Shown: positions 9,775 to 18,030, counted from the stretch's first letter. The stretch: DNA of 40,373 nt from CALOCV01 sp942491955 (GCA_942491955.1 CALOCV010000025.1:1-40373); one strand, 5' to 3'. The notes: generated by a model not told the origin, from the letters alone. Translations and numbers: made by a program.

Positions 9775-10810
9775 AGTCTTCTTCGGATTCATTCTCTTCC
9801 TCTGAAGAGGGTTTTTGTTCCGATTCATCGGACTCGGGCGGAGGGGCTTTTTCTTTTTCTTTACTTCCTACTTGCTTGGTTTCCTCTTTTTGTCGAAATT
9901 TTTGTTCCGAGGTAGAGAGTGGGTGTGGAGTGAAAAGTTGTTTCCATCCTCCTGGGGAGCGGAGGAAAGGTAATATTTTCCAAAGGAGCCATCCCCCTAA
10001 AATCAGGAGAAGCAGAATAATTACGATAAAAGAGAAGAAAAGCAGTCGGAATTGGGTGATCGATTCTTTTGCTAATGTCACCGACCAGAGGCGGACAAAT
10101 TCTTTCTCTCCTTCGTTTCTCCCGGAAGGAAGCACATCCAAACCGAGTTCTGAATAACGAGCGCGGTCACCAATAACTGTGACGTTGTCATATTCTAAGC
10201 CGTTGATACTTCCTGAAACAAGGCGTTTGATTCGCGTCACCAGGTGGGCATTCGGGTCATCTAGGACGCCCCCATGCTTCACATAGACTGAGGCTGAAAT
10301 GTTACCACGGACGGTTCCTGGATTCAGAGGGTCTTCTTCGGGAAAAGAGAGCTGCACATCGGCATCGAGGATCCCATCGATTTTCCTTATGGTACTTGCA
10401 ATTTGTTCGGCAAGGCCTTGTTGGAAGCGGATTTTATCCTGCATCTCTGATGGCACGAGGCCGACATTGCGAAAGATATCGAGAAGGCTTTCTCCGCGTC
10501 GTCGTGGCAAACCACTTTGGTTGAGTAGTGCCATTGCGCGCGTGGCTTCTTCATTGGAGACACTAATATTGAAACGGGGAATTTGGTCACCCCCTCCGGC
10601 GCCGACAACTTCAGCGCGTACCTTGTAGGCATCGATGCCGCGGTTGGCTAGGAAGACAATGATCTCATTCGCTTCTTTTTCGTCTAGTCCATTGACGATC
10701 ACTCGGCGCGATTGGCACCCTGTACAAAGAGAAAAAAGGAGGGCAAAGACAAAAAGAATGGAAGTAATGCGATAAAATGGTGAAGGACGGGATGGTAAGA
10801 ATCGGTTCAT
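9773..10810 (-). CDS. sctJ: Type III secretion inner-membrane ring lipoprotein SctJ
   Basis: This 345-residue protein starts with a hydrophobic signal and a lipobox-like LCTGC, with the acylated Cys at about residue 32. Two ring-building domains follow: VNGLDEKEANEIIVFLANRG (about 39-58) and the block around LLDIFRNVGLVPSEMQDKIR and KIDGILDADVQLSFPEEDP. A single membrane helix lies at about residues 255-280. The C-terminus is a long acidic, Glu/Ser/Pro-rich tail, as in chlamydial CdsJ, which is longer than YscJ. SctJ forms the periplasmic face of the basal-body ring. It is the first gene of the minus-strand run, 83 bases from the divergent methyltransferase gene, so the operon promoter should lie in that gap. 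Confidence 0.93.
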   Translation of the reverse strand: MNRFLPSRPSPFYRITSILFVFALLFSLCTGCQSRRVIVNGLDEKEANEIIVFLANRGIDAYKVRAEVVGAGGGDQIPRFNISVSNEEATRAMALLNQSGLPRRRGESLLDIFRNVGLVPSEMQDKIRFQQGLAEQIASTIRKIDGILDADVQLSFPEEDPLNPGTVRGNISASVYVKHGGVLDDPNAHLVTRIKRLVSGSINGLEYDNVTVIGDRARYSELGLDVLPSGRNEGEKEFVRLWSVTLAKESITQFRLLFFSFIVIILLLLILGGWLLWKILPFLRSPGGWKQLFTPHPLSTSEQKFRQKEETKQVGSKEKEKAPPPESDESEQKPSSEEENESEED

Positions 10811-10893
10811 AGCAGCCTTTAAGAAGAGTTACCTTTCTCTTTAATAAGAAATCGGGATAATATTAGCAAATCACATCTTTTTTTGCTTACGGT

Positions 10894-11727
10894 ATGAATA
10901 TACGTCCTATCATTCGGCGATTGTGCAACCATTTTTCTTTTTTGCGAAAAAGGCCTTCTCGCATCATTTGCCCTCTTTGTGGGTATACGTCTTCATCATT
11001 TATCCCTCTTCCTGATTGTTACACGGCGCAGATGGAGGCGCATCAGTTTCATTACGTGCTCTATCGTTTTGAAACATTAGAGTGGCAAAATTATTCCTGA
11101 CCGCGGTGTCATGCTATGGATAGGGATCGTTTATATGCTCTTTATTTAGAAAAAGCTCTTGCAGACATTGCTCAACCCCTTTCTTTTCTTGATATTGCCC
11201 CTTCGCCGCCACTTGCTCAATGGCTTCGGCGGCAAAAAAACGTGGAGTACCGTTCTTGTGATCTTTATATAGATGGTGTTGATGATCAAGTCGACATCAT
11301 GGAGATGCCTTATGAGTCGGGGTCGTTTGATGTTGTGCTTTGTTCCCATGTCTTAGAGCATGTTGATGACGACAAGAAGGCGGTAAAGGAGCTTTTCCGC
11401 GTCCTTCGGAAAGGGGGATGGGGTATTGTGATGGTTCCGATTTGTCTCTCTTTGGTGCGAACGGATGCAGATCCCCGTTTGGAAGCTGTCGAAGAGCGTT
11501 GGCGCCGGTTTGGGCAAGACGATCACGTTCGGTTGTATGCGCGGGGGGATTTTATGGCTCTTTTGGAAGGAGCTGGTTTTTCTGTCGAGCAGCACAACAT
11601 TGCTTCTTTCCCCAACTACACATTCCACAAACACGCAATCGATCCGAAAAGTGTTCTTTATACGGTTCATAAACAGTATACCCTGACAACTTCAAACCCG
11701 AGTAGCGACCTACATCACGCGTATTAG
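10894..11727 (+). pseudogene. Class I SAM-dependent methyltransferase with N-terminal zinc ribbon, interrupted by an in-frame TGA
   Basis: Two open stretches, 10894-11100 and 11101-11727, are in the same frame and separated only by the TGA at 11098-11100. The first encodes a zinc-ribbon half, IICPLCGY (about residues 24-31). The second begins PRCHAMDRDRLYALYLEKAL, then a Methyltransf_11-type domain with YRSCDLYIDGVDDQVDIMEM, SFDVVLCSHVLEHVDDDKKA and FRVLRKGGWGIVMVPI. In relatives the second half of the ribbon reads CPRCxSxxRxR, so the TGA stands exactly where Cys is expected. A downstream ATG at 11116 could still give the catalytic domain alone (203 residues). The 3' end overlaps the convergent NUDIX gene by four bases. 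The substrate is unknown. A Cys-codon mutation, an error, or (least likely) selenocysteine would explain the TGA. Confidence 0.75.
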
Positions 11728-12416
11728 ATGTGGAATGTGGGTTCTAATAATGCATCGCTTTTTGGATTGTATTGATAGAGCTGAGCAGGACGGTGTTGTG
11801 CCCCACTCGTTTTGTTTCCACTTGCTTTGATAATATTTTTTTTTAATACTTTTTTGCGAAAATTTCTTTTATCCAATTTGATATCAAAGGCTTGCTCATA
11901 CAAATCCTGCAATTGGAAAAGAGTAAATTGCTTGGGCAAAAGCTCAAAAGCTAGAGGGCGTGTCTGTAAGGCGATTCGTAAAGATTGCAAAGACTTAGCG
12001 TAAATTTCATTGTGATCGAAAGCAAGAGGGGGTGGTTGATATGCTGGCCACCATTTTGCCTTTGAAACATCTTCGGATGCCACCAAATGGCATCGACTCG
12101 AATCGATCAAAGCAAAAAGAGCAATTGTTATGGTCGGTCCCCTTGGATCGCGCCCTGGCTTGTTAAAAACATGGAATTGCTCCAAATAGACATTTTCAAT
12201 CCCGGTTTCTTCCTTTAGCTCGCGAAGAGCTGTTTCTTCCACAGTTTCATTTCCCTCCATAAATCCTCCAGGTATGGCCCACATTCCCACAAAAGGGGGG
12301 GTCTTTCTCTTGACTAAAGCTACCTTTAATTCCCCTTCAGTATAGCCGAAAATCACACTATCGACAGAAATCGGATAGTGTGTCCTATCTTTCAATGCAT
12401 ACATGGTATTCTCCAT
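11724..12416 (-). CDS. NUDIX hydrolase-like protein with NrtR-type C-terminal winged helix
   Basis: This 230-residue protein has a complete NUDIX box, GGFMEGNETVEETALRELKE followed by ETGI (about residues 50-73), in a fold starting ISVDSVIFGYTEGELKVALV. The C-terminal third (PKQFTLFQLQDLYEQAFDIK, then RNFRKKVLKK) matches the winged-helix domain of the NrtR/ADP-ribose pyrophosphatase-like family. NrtR proteins bind ADP-ribose and repress NAD-synthesis genes, usually with a degenerate NUDIX box. Here the catalytic Glu residues are kept, so it may be a hydrolase, a regulator or both. It is divergent from the DUF2608-DUF952 operon, with a palindrome at 12553-12571 over that operon's start point, a plausible operator. 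ATGs at 12416 and 12404 are both possible starts. Confidence 0.85.
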   Translation of the reverse strand: MENTMYALKDRTHYPISVDSVIFGYTEGELKVALVKRKTPPFVGMWAIPGGFMEGNETVEETALRELKEETGIENVYLEQFHVFNKPGRDPRGPTITIALFALIDSSRCHLVASEDVSKAKWWPAYQPPPLAFDHNEIYAKSLQSLRIALQTRPLAFELLPKQFTLFQLQDLYEQAFDIKLDKRNFRKKVLKKNIIKASGNKTSGAQHRPAQLYQYNPKSDALLEPTFHI

Positions 12417-12524
12417 TTTGAGATTGTTCAGGTTCTAAAAGTACTTTTTGCGCTTTTTGATCTGTTTTTGCGCCTTTTTCTGTAGTAATCTCCTCCATCT
12501 GAGATCTATTTTATATTTTATAGG

Positions 12525-12553
12525 TTGCAAAGAATATCAAAGTATTTTACAAT
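12525..12553 (+). promoter_or_regulatory. Sigma-70-type promoter of the DUF2608-DUF952 / Ppx operon
   Basis: TTGCAA (12525-12530) and TACAAT (12548-12553) are separated by exactly 17 bases and lie 38 bases before the TTG start at 12591. The spacing and match make this the best promoter in the gap. Confidence 0.6.
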
Positions 12554-12571
12554 AGTGTTAAATTTACACTA
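12553..12571. promoter_or_regulatory. Palindromic candidate operator over the transcription start
   Basis: TAGTGTTAAATTTACACTA is an imperfect inverted repeat with six-base outer arms (TAGTGT/ACACTA). It begins at the last base of the -10 element and covers the expected start site, where a bound repressor would block the promoter. The divergent NrtR-like protein is the obvious candidate ligand, but that link is inference. Confidence 0.5.
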
Positions 12572-12590
12572 ACATTAAAAGGGAGTTGTT

Positions 12591-13757
12591 TTGTCCAGAT
12601 ATTTTTTTGCATTAGTTGTGGTCACCGCTGCGTTTTTGAGTCCTGTAAGGAGTTTTGCTACTCAAGAAGTTATTGTATGTGAAACGGTTATCGATTTATT
12701 ACCCCTAATTGATGAAAAAACCTGGTTTTTAGTCGATTTAGACAATACTGTATTTCAAGCAACACAGGCCCTTGGTCATGTCAATTGGCTTCAACACGAG
12801 GTGCAAAAACAGATGAATGAGGGAAAATCCCGAGAAGAGGCTTTTTATTCCCTATATCCACTATGGAAAAAAACACAAATGATGACCGATGTGACACCTA
12901 TAGAAGTCAATTTTTTGAAAATAATTCAACAGCTTCAAAATAATAATATAGTTGTAATGGGGTTAACGCAGCGACAACTCTTTGTTATTCCCGAAACTCT
13001 TCGTCAACTGGATTCTCTTGGGGTTACTTTTCAAAAGACAGCTCCTTTAAAAGAAACAATAAATTTTTTTGGAAAAGAACCCGCTCTCTACACCCAAGGA
13101 ATTCTCTTTATTGGCGATTTTAACACAAAAGGAGATATTTTTCGCACTTTTCTAAAACAACTTGAACAAAAACCTAAAAAAATTGTTTTCATCGATGATA
13201 AAAGAGAAAATGTTGAGGAGTTAGCTAAAGTGGCAATGCTAGAAGAAATTGAGTACATTGGAGCGCATTATACGGCTATTGAACGAGGACAACAAATTTA
13301 TTTCCCCGAATTAGCAGAATATCAATTAAATTTTTTTGATAATATCATGAGCAATGAAGAAGCTCTTCTGTTTTTATCGCAAGCAAACGAAAACCAGGAA
13401 GTTTCCATGAAACAACATCACACATGTCCCGAATATCTTTATAAAGTCATTTCTAAGAAACAGTGGCAAGCAAGTTTACTGAAAAATGAGGTGGTGCTTT
13501 CATCTATTGATAACGATTTCATCCATCTTGCCAAAGAAGCCCAAGTGGATCATGTCATTCAAAAATATTGGAACGGCATGGATTGCATTGTTCTCAAGTT
13601 AACCTCAAAAAAACTCATAGGTCGTTTGATTGATGAAAAGAATCCTGGAGGAACGAGTCTCTATTATCACCTCTACGAAGGAAAAATTCCTTTTGAAGCC
13701 GTACAGGGAGTCACAATCATCGATATACCCCGAAACCAACATAGGGAGTCACTCTAG
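12591..13757 (+). CDS. Exported HAD-like protein (DUF2608) fused to a DUF952 domain
   Basis: The TTG at 12591 follows AAAAGGGAG with seven bases of spacing and gives a clear signal peptide (YFFALVVVTAAFLSPVRSFA). Residues about 45-240 form a DUF2608 HAD-like domain: the nucleophile loop FLVDLDNTVFQA (DxDxT) and the downstream KKIVFIDDKRENVEEL, which supplies the metal-binding Asp pair. From about residue 280 a second domain reads CPEYLYKVISKKQWQAS, then DFIHLAKEAQVDHVIQKYW and SLYYHLYEGKIPFEAVQGV, the pattern of DUF952, whose known structures resemble the ADP-ribosyltransferase fold. I infer a periplasmic phosphohydrolase joined to an ART-like module. It is the first gene of an operon, three bases before the Ppx-like gene. 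Base composition is lower in GC than in the neighbouring recBCD genes. Confidence 0.8.
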   Translation: MSRYFFALVVVTAAFLSPVRSFATQEVIVCETVIDLLPLIDEKTWFLVDLDNTVFQATQALGHVNWLQHEVQKQMNEGKSREEAFYSLYPLWKKTQMMTDVTPIEVNFLKIIQQLQNNNIVVMGLTQRQLFVIPETLRQLDSLGVTFQKTAPLKETINFFGKEPALYTQGILFIGDFNTKGDIFRTFLKQLEQKPKKIVFIDDKRENVEELAKVAMLEEIEYIGAHYTAIERGQQIYFPELAEYQLNFFDNIMSNEEALLFLSQANENQEVSMKQHHTCPEYLYKVISKKQWQASLLKNEVVLSSIDNDFIHLAKEAQVDHVIQKYWNGMDCIVLKLTSKKLIGRLIDEKNPGGTSLYYHLYEGKIPFEAVQGVTIIDIPRNQHRESL

Positions 13758-13760
13758 CCA

Positions 13761-14864
13761 ATGAACATAAAATATTTTAAAGTCTTTTTTGCTGTATTTA
13801 TATGGGGATTCTCAGTGTCTGTACTTCCTTTAGTTGCACAAGACGTGAAATCTTCGCAACCTGCATTGCGAGCTGCGATTGACTTCGGTTCGGGCGCTGT
13901 AAAAATTCAAATGGCTATTGTAGATACGGAAACAAATCGCATGGTTGGAAAACCTTTGCTGGCAAAATACGTTCCTCTTGACCTCAGTGAAGATGTAGCG
14001 GCACATGATGGTTATATTAGCGAAGAGATGTCAACAAAAGCTTTAAGCATCCTCAACGAATTGAAAGAAGAAGCGCTCGTGGTAGCCCATCGTGAAGGCC
14101 ACACTTCCATGCAATTTACAGGCGTTGCTACTGCTGTTTTTCGCAAAGCACATAATGGAAGTCTTCTTCTTTTAAGGTTTAATGAACAACTCGGGATTCG
14201 ATTTCAAGTACTACCTCAAGACAAGGAGGGCGAGCTTGGATTTCTAACGGCAAAAATCCTCTACCCTTGCGTTCCGGAGAGATCGTTATTGGCTTGGGAT
14301 AGTGGTAATGGTAGCTTTCAAATGACTAGCAAAGGGGGAGAAAACTACCGAATCTACCAAGGCCCCTTGGGTCATGGTACTGTAAGAGTCATTCTTTCCG
14401 AAGAAATCAGAAAAGGTCCCATATTAAAACCCTATGAATCTGGCAATCCTATTTTACAGGAAGAAGCCGAAGAGCTCATGGAAAAGATCCAGGGCCTTTT
14501 ACCATCGATTCCTGAGTGGTTACATGAACAATTGCATTCCAATCAAACGGTCATTGTTACCTTTGGAGATGGTGAATCGATATTTGCATTAACAGCGCAA
14601 GCGATTGCTCATTTGAATGGAACCGAGGAATTGGTTCTACAAGACTCAATATCTTTTTCCGATGTACAAAGAGTTATCAACACCTATCTGGGACAAGAAG
14701 ATGAAACATTCAATGCAATTGGATTACATAGAAAAACAGTAACAAGTGCTTTGCATCTTTCGGCTTTAATGCAACATTTTGGTATCGAACGGATCCATTA
14801 CAAACGCTCGATAGGCAACACTCCTGGAATGCTAATAGAGCCAAGACTATACCAAACGCAATAA
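13761..14864 (+). CDS. Exported Ppx/GppA-family phosphatase-like protein
   Basis: This 367-residue protein has a signal peptide (about residues 1-26, ending near LPLVAQDV). It then has the actin-like ATPase fold of the exopolyphosphatase/guanosine pentaphosphatase family: phosphate-1 loop LRAAIDFGSGAVKIQMAIVD (about 36-55), FTGVATAVFRKAHNG (about 115-129), and phosphate-2 loop LLAWDSGNGSFQMTSKGG (about 179-196), where DSGNGS replaces the usual DIGGGS. Classical Ppx/GppA enzymes are cytoplasmic and remove phosphate from polyphosphate or pppGpp, so export is unusual and the substrate may differ. It follows the HAD-DUF952 gene by three bases and is surely cotranscribed. Its last codons and stop lie inside a small repeat (14849-14925). 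Confidence 0.8.
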   Translation: MNIKYFKVFFAVFIWGFSVSVLPLVAQDVKSSQPALRAAIDFGSGAVKIQMAIVDTETNRMVGKPLLAKYVPLDLSEDVAAHDGYISEEMSTKALSILNELKEEALVVAHREGHTSMQFTGVATAVFRKAHNGSLLLLRFNEQLGIRFQVLPQDKEGELGFLTAKILYPCVPERSLLAWDSGNGSFQMTSKGGENYRIYQGPLGHGTVRVILSEEIRKGPILKPYESGNPILQEEAEELMEKIQGLLPSIPEWLHEQLHSNQTVIVTFGDGESIFALTAQAIAHLNGTEELVLQDSISFSDVQRVINTYLGQEDETFNAIGLHRKTVTSALHLSALMQHFGIERIHYKRSIGNTPGMLIEPRLYQTQ

Positions 14865-14925
14865 ATCAGGACACAAATGGATCTTCATTTTTTTTTCTTT
14901 TGCGTTCGGTATCATACCATTTATC
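14849..14925. repeat. Small inverted repeat overlapping the ppx-like stop codon
   Basis: ATACCAAACGCAATAAAT at 14849-14866 faces TTGCGTTCGGTAT at 14900-14912, giving 13-base arms with one mismatch. ATACCATTTATC follows at 14914-14925. The same two motifs recur fused at 32554-32576, also touching a stop codon, so this is a dispersed family. A T-run lies in the loop on the plus strand. Confidence 0.6.
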
Positions 14926-15009
14926 ATTCCTATGGAATGGGCGGCAGAAAGGGCATCTATCCGTGTTTGGTATTATTTATACCCAAACAACTTAAAAAAT
15001 GAGGGATTT

Positions 15010-16095
15010 ATGAGGGAAAAATTATCTTTTAATGCATTAGAAAATATTTGCCATGTTCTTGGAAAATTTGCCGAAATGCGTTCAAAAGAACCTAAAAACA
15101 AAAATATTATTTTAACTATTAAAAAAATTAATGGTCGTGAAATTTTACAGATAGCGGAGCTTAGTAAACTGAGTTGGTTGGCGCGTCTTATTCGTTGGTT
15201 TGGTTTCGGCGGTTCAACGCTCAAATCTGTTGCGAGTTTTCTTCAAAATCACGAGCCTTATATACCCAAGTTTTCACACTTAAAGAACAAAGAGCTTCTT
15301 TCTCTCCACTACACAGAGGAAGCGGTCGATCAATTTTCGAATATCAAGAAGGAAAAGTGGATCCAACTAAAAGAAGAAAAAGTAAGGGGATGTGAGATCT
15401 TTAAGCGTTGCCTTTTAAGGCACAATGAAACAAGCCGCTTTAAAAAAATTTATATTTCTTTTAAAGAGGAAGAAAAATCTTCTGTAGATGGTAGAACGGA
15501 GTTTGGAATAGGCAGCTTAATTGCCCATTCTAATCCTAACCCCATGACTCCTGTCGACGATAATGAAACAAAACATATTCACGAACGTTATCGCACACCT
15601 ATAAGTTTTTCTAATCTAACTTATAAATCTTTAGGGTTTTGCTATGAACATGGTCTCGGGATAGAAGCGAATAAAGAGAAGGCGATCGAGAACTACCATA
15701 AAGCTATTAAAGAAGAAGAATACTCGGCTTGTTACAATCTTGGTCGTCTATATTTAGAAGACAATACGGAACGGTCTATTGTTTTGTTAAAGCAAGCCGA
15801 GAAGATTCTTTTAAAAAAAATCAAAAATGCCGAAGAATTGATTAATCGCATGACGACACGTCACCTGCAGGCCGAAGAACAGCTACTAAACAATTCAGTT
15901 GATAGAGAACTAATTAACAATACCATGAAAACATGCACAGAAAAGACGACGGAGGCTAATTTGCTCATCGTGCATTGGAATAAAGCGTTAAAAAAAGTCT
16001 ATCTTGTTCTGGTAAGAGCTTGCGATAAACACAAAGATCTCTCATCAAAAGAGGAATATGAAAAGAAAATAGGAGAAATTAGGGAGTTGCCCTAA
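15010..16095 (+). CDS. Sel1-repeat protein with a chlamydia-type N-terminal domain; possible effector
   Basis: I prefer the ATG at 15010 (preceded by GAGGG) over the in-frame ATG at 14932, whose extra residues look non-coding. The product is then about 361 residues, soluble, with no signal peptide. Residues about 1-110 form a Leu- and Lys-rich segment including EILQIAELSKLSWLARLIRW, which I believe recurs in proteins of amoeba-associated chlamydiae; that is memory, not a search. At about residues 198-235 is a Sel1-like repeat: YKSLGFCYEHGLGIEANKEK followed by AIENYHKAIKEEEYSACYNL. The C-terminal part is helical and Lys/Glu-rich. Sel1 repeats mediate protein-protein contacts and are common in secreted effectors of intracellular bacteria. 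Delivery by the type III system is a guess. GC is low, like the two genes before it. Confidence 0.65.
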   Translation: MREKLSFNALENICHVLGKFAEMRSKEPKNKNIILTIKKINGREILQIAELSKLSWLARLIRWFGFGGSTLKSVASFLQNHEPYIPKFSHLKNKELLSLHYTEEAVDQFSNIKKEKWIQLKEEKVRGCEIFKRCLLRHNETSRFKKIYISFKEEEKSSVDGRTEFGIGSLIAHSNPNPMTPVDDNETKHIHERYRTPISFSNLTYKSLGFCYEHGLGIEANKEKAIENYHKAIKEEEYSACYNLGRLYLEDNTERSIVLLKQAEKILLKKIKNAEELINRMTTRHLQAEEQLLNNSVDRELINNTMKTCTEKTTEANLLIVHWNKALKKVYLVLVRACDKHKDLSSKEEYEKKIGEIRELP

Positions 16096-16130
16096 AGCTT
16101 CAACCGCTCGACCGAAGGGAGAGGCTTATC

Positions 16131-16312
16131 GCGCGAACGGCACGTTCGTGCGATGGCGTTCTTTTGAGAAAGCGATAGCTTTCTCAAAAAAAACAAAGAA
16201 GCCTTAACGAAACAAACGTCATAAGCAAGCGACAAACTTGAAGGCTGCAAAGCAGCCGCAGGGGTCTTGGGGAGCCACGCTCCCCAAGCGGGGTTTGGGG
16301 CAGAGCCCCAAA
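16131..16312. repeat. Array of five stem-loops between the Sel1 gene and recD
   Basis: Stem-loops in order: GCGCGAACG/CGTTCGTGC (16131-16150), TTGAGAAAGC/GCTTTCTCAA (16164-16187), GGCTGC/GCAGCC (16243-16257), CTTGGGGAGC/GCTCCCCAAG (16266-16288) and TTTGGGGC/GCCCCAAA (16294-16312). The A- and T-runs beside them lie on the wrong side for intrinsic termination on either strand, so they are not ordinary terminators. They lie at the convergent 3' ends of two genes and resemble bacterial REP-type intergenic repeats. No gene is seen in 16096-16335. Confidence 0.75.
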
Positions 16313-16335
16313 AAAAAACAAGATTATTTTTTGAG

Positions 16336-18030
16336 TCAATGACATGTCTCCTCACCAATACCAGAGAGACGTCTTGTCGTTTTGGAGAGGCATTTTTGTA
16401 TGGTCTCCTTGGAGGAGCAGATTGTGAGGGTTTTGCGGGCTCGTGTGACGGCTGTGTAGAGAATTTCTCGACCGAAGATTTCGCTACCTAGGGGGAGGAG
16501 GCAGAAGACATTATCGAATTCACTCCCTTGACTTTTGTGGATGGAGAGAGCGTAGGCGTACTCGTAAGGGGGTAGGAGGGATGGTGAGAAACGACGTAGG
16601 TTCGATTCCCCTCGCCTTGGGGGGAAGAGAGCGTAATTTTTTTGAGAAGGTGGATGGATGAGGACTCCTCCATCTCCGTTGTAGAGTTCATGGCGTTCGT
16701 TGGTTTGTGTGATGATGATGGGGGAGACGAGGGGGTGTTCTATTGCATGATTGTGTGAGATGGCATGCAAGAGGGTTTTGTTAAGAGCCTCTACGCCGAA
16801 TTTCCCTTTTCTAAGAGGGGTAAGGAGACGGAATTGTTGGAAGAAAGAGAGGTAGGTCTCTTCTTGCAGAGGTATTTCGGGGGATAAATAGGGGAGGATG
16901 TGTTGGAGGAGAGTTTGGTATTGTTGTCGAAGAGGGGTATCATCTTTGGGAAGGGGGAGGAAAGAGAAGTCGTGGGGAAGAGTTCCTTTTCGGATCGATT
17001 GTTCCATTGTAAGGAGGTGGGTGTTTTCTGCACGGAGGCTTTTTTCCAAAACTGTGACATGGGAGGGGAGTTTATGAATCCAATCGCGAAATACCGATCC
17101 CGATTCGATGGAGGGGAGTTGTTCGCTATCTCCAAGTAGGACGATGCGCGCCCCTTTTTTTACTCGTTGCAGTAGATGGGCCATCATAGGCAGGTCGATC
17201 ATCGAACTCTCGTCGATGAGAATCAAGTCGTAAGAGAGTTCGATGGGATGATCTTCCCACCGGAGCGAGCGTCCTATGCCAAGCAGGCGGTGGAGGGTTT
17301 GTGCTTGAATCGGGGGTGATTCCTTTTCGTTGGCAAAGGCACGGTGTAGGCTCTCTTCGAGTTGTGATGCGGCTTTTCCCGTTGGGGCGGCAAGGGCAAT
17401 GGAGTATGGGGTGCGGTGTTCCGTAGAGAGGTTTTTCCAGAATGAGAGAAGGATTTTTCCAGCGGTGTAGGTTTTTCCGGTTCCGGGGCCTCCTGTCAGC
17501 AGGGTGAAGGGGGAGGAGAGGGCGTGTTTTACGGCCTGTTGTTGTCGTGGGAGGAGGTCGGCGAGGAGTTGTGGATCGACAGCAACGGGGGAAGATGGAG
17601 GAGATTGGAGGATGCGATTGAGGTGTTGTAACAGGATCGTTTCGTAAAAAAAATTGCGATGGATATAGAAACGGTTTTTTTGTTGGACAACAGGCGTTTT
17701 TAGCCGATGTATTCCCTGGGAACAAAGAGGGGGGGGGAGTTGGCGGCTTCCTTCGAGGATCATTCGAACAAGGGCTTTCTCCTCTTCGGCAGATGGAGGG
17801 AGAATAGGGGTTTCTCCGCGTCGCATTTGTGCAAAGAGTCCCATTTCCTTGGGCGGAGGATCGAGGGTGTTGTCATCGACAAAGACGCAGATATGGCCTT
17901 GGCGTGTTGCAGAGAAGAGGTAGCAAAGGAAAAGGGAGAGGATAGGATCCTCCGTCCATCGCTTTGCGAAAGCGCGATCGATCGGATCGATCCACTGGAG
18001 ATCATGTAGGGAGGGGGGTGATGGCGTCAT
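16336..18030 (-). CDS. recD: Exodeoxyribonuclease V alpha subunit RecD
   Basis: I place the start at the ATG at 18030 (MTPSPPSLHDL), which overlaps the end of recB by 29 bases; an upstream start at 18102 would overlap by about 100. The product has about 564 residues, usual for RecD. Superfamily 1 helicase motifs are visible: Walker A LLTGGPGTGKTYTAGKILL, Walker B LILIDESSMIDLPMMAHLL, motif III ARIVLLGDSEQLPSIESGSV, and motifs V-VI with YALSIHKSQGSEFDNVF and ILYTAVTRARKTL. RecD is the 5'-3' motor of the RecBCD complex, which processes double-strand breaks and degrades linear foreign DNA. Overlap with recB suggests coupled translation. Confidence 0.93.
   Translation of the reverse strand: MTPSPPSLHDLQWIDPIDRAFAKRWTEDPILSLFLCYLFSATRQGHICVFVDDNTLDPPPKEMGLFAQMRRGETPILPPSAEEEKALVRMILEGSRQLPPPLCSQGIHRLKTPVVQQKNRFYIHRNFFYETILLQHLNRILQSPPSSPVAVDPQLLADLLPRQQQAVKHALSSPFTLLTGGPGTGKTYTAGKILLSFWKNLSTEHRTPYSIALAAPTGKAASQLEESLHRAFANEKESPPIQAQTLHRLLGIGRSLRWEDHPIELSYDLILIDESSMIDLPMMAHLLQRVKKGARIVLLGDSEQLPSIESGSVFRDWIHKLPSHVTVLEKSLRAENTHLLTMEQSIRKGTLPHDFSFLPLPKDDTPLRQQYQTLLQHILPYLSPEIPLQEETYLSFFQQFRLLTPLRKGKFGVEALNKTLLHAISHNHAIEHPLVSPIIITQTNERHELYNGDGGVLIHPPSQKNYALFPPRRGESNLRRFSPSLLPPYEYAYALSIHKSQGSEFDNVFCLLPLGSEIFGREILYTAVTRARKTLTICSSKETIQKCLSKTTRRLSGIGEETCH

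Noticed and set aside
11100..11150. A bacterial SECIS element after the in-frame TGA
   Set aside because: I could not fold a stable stem with the expected apical loop at the right distance, so selenocysteine is kept only as the least likely option.
12385..12498. A 37-codon minus-strand frame starting MEEITTEKGAK just upstream of the NUDIX gene and overlapping its start
   Set aside because: No ribosome-binding site and no known leader peptide of this type. The overlap in a different frame could be chance. Two AAAAA-GCGCAAAAA-like motifs inside it may instead be regulatory.
16131..16312. The hairpins as bidirectional intrinsic terminators
   Set aside because: The A- and T-runs lie on the wrong side of each stem for both strands.
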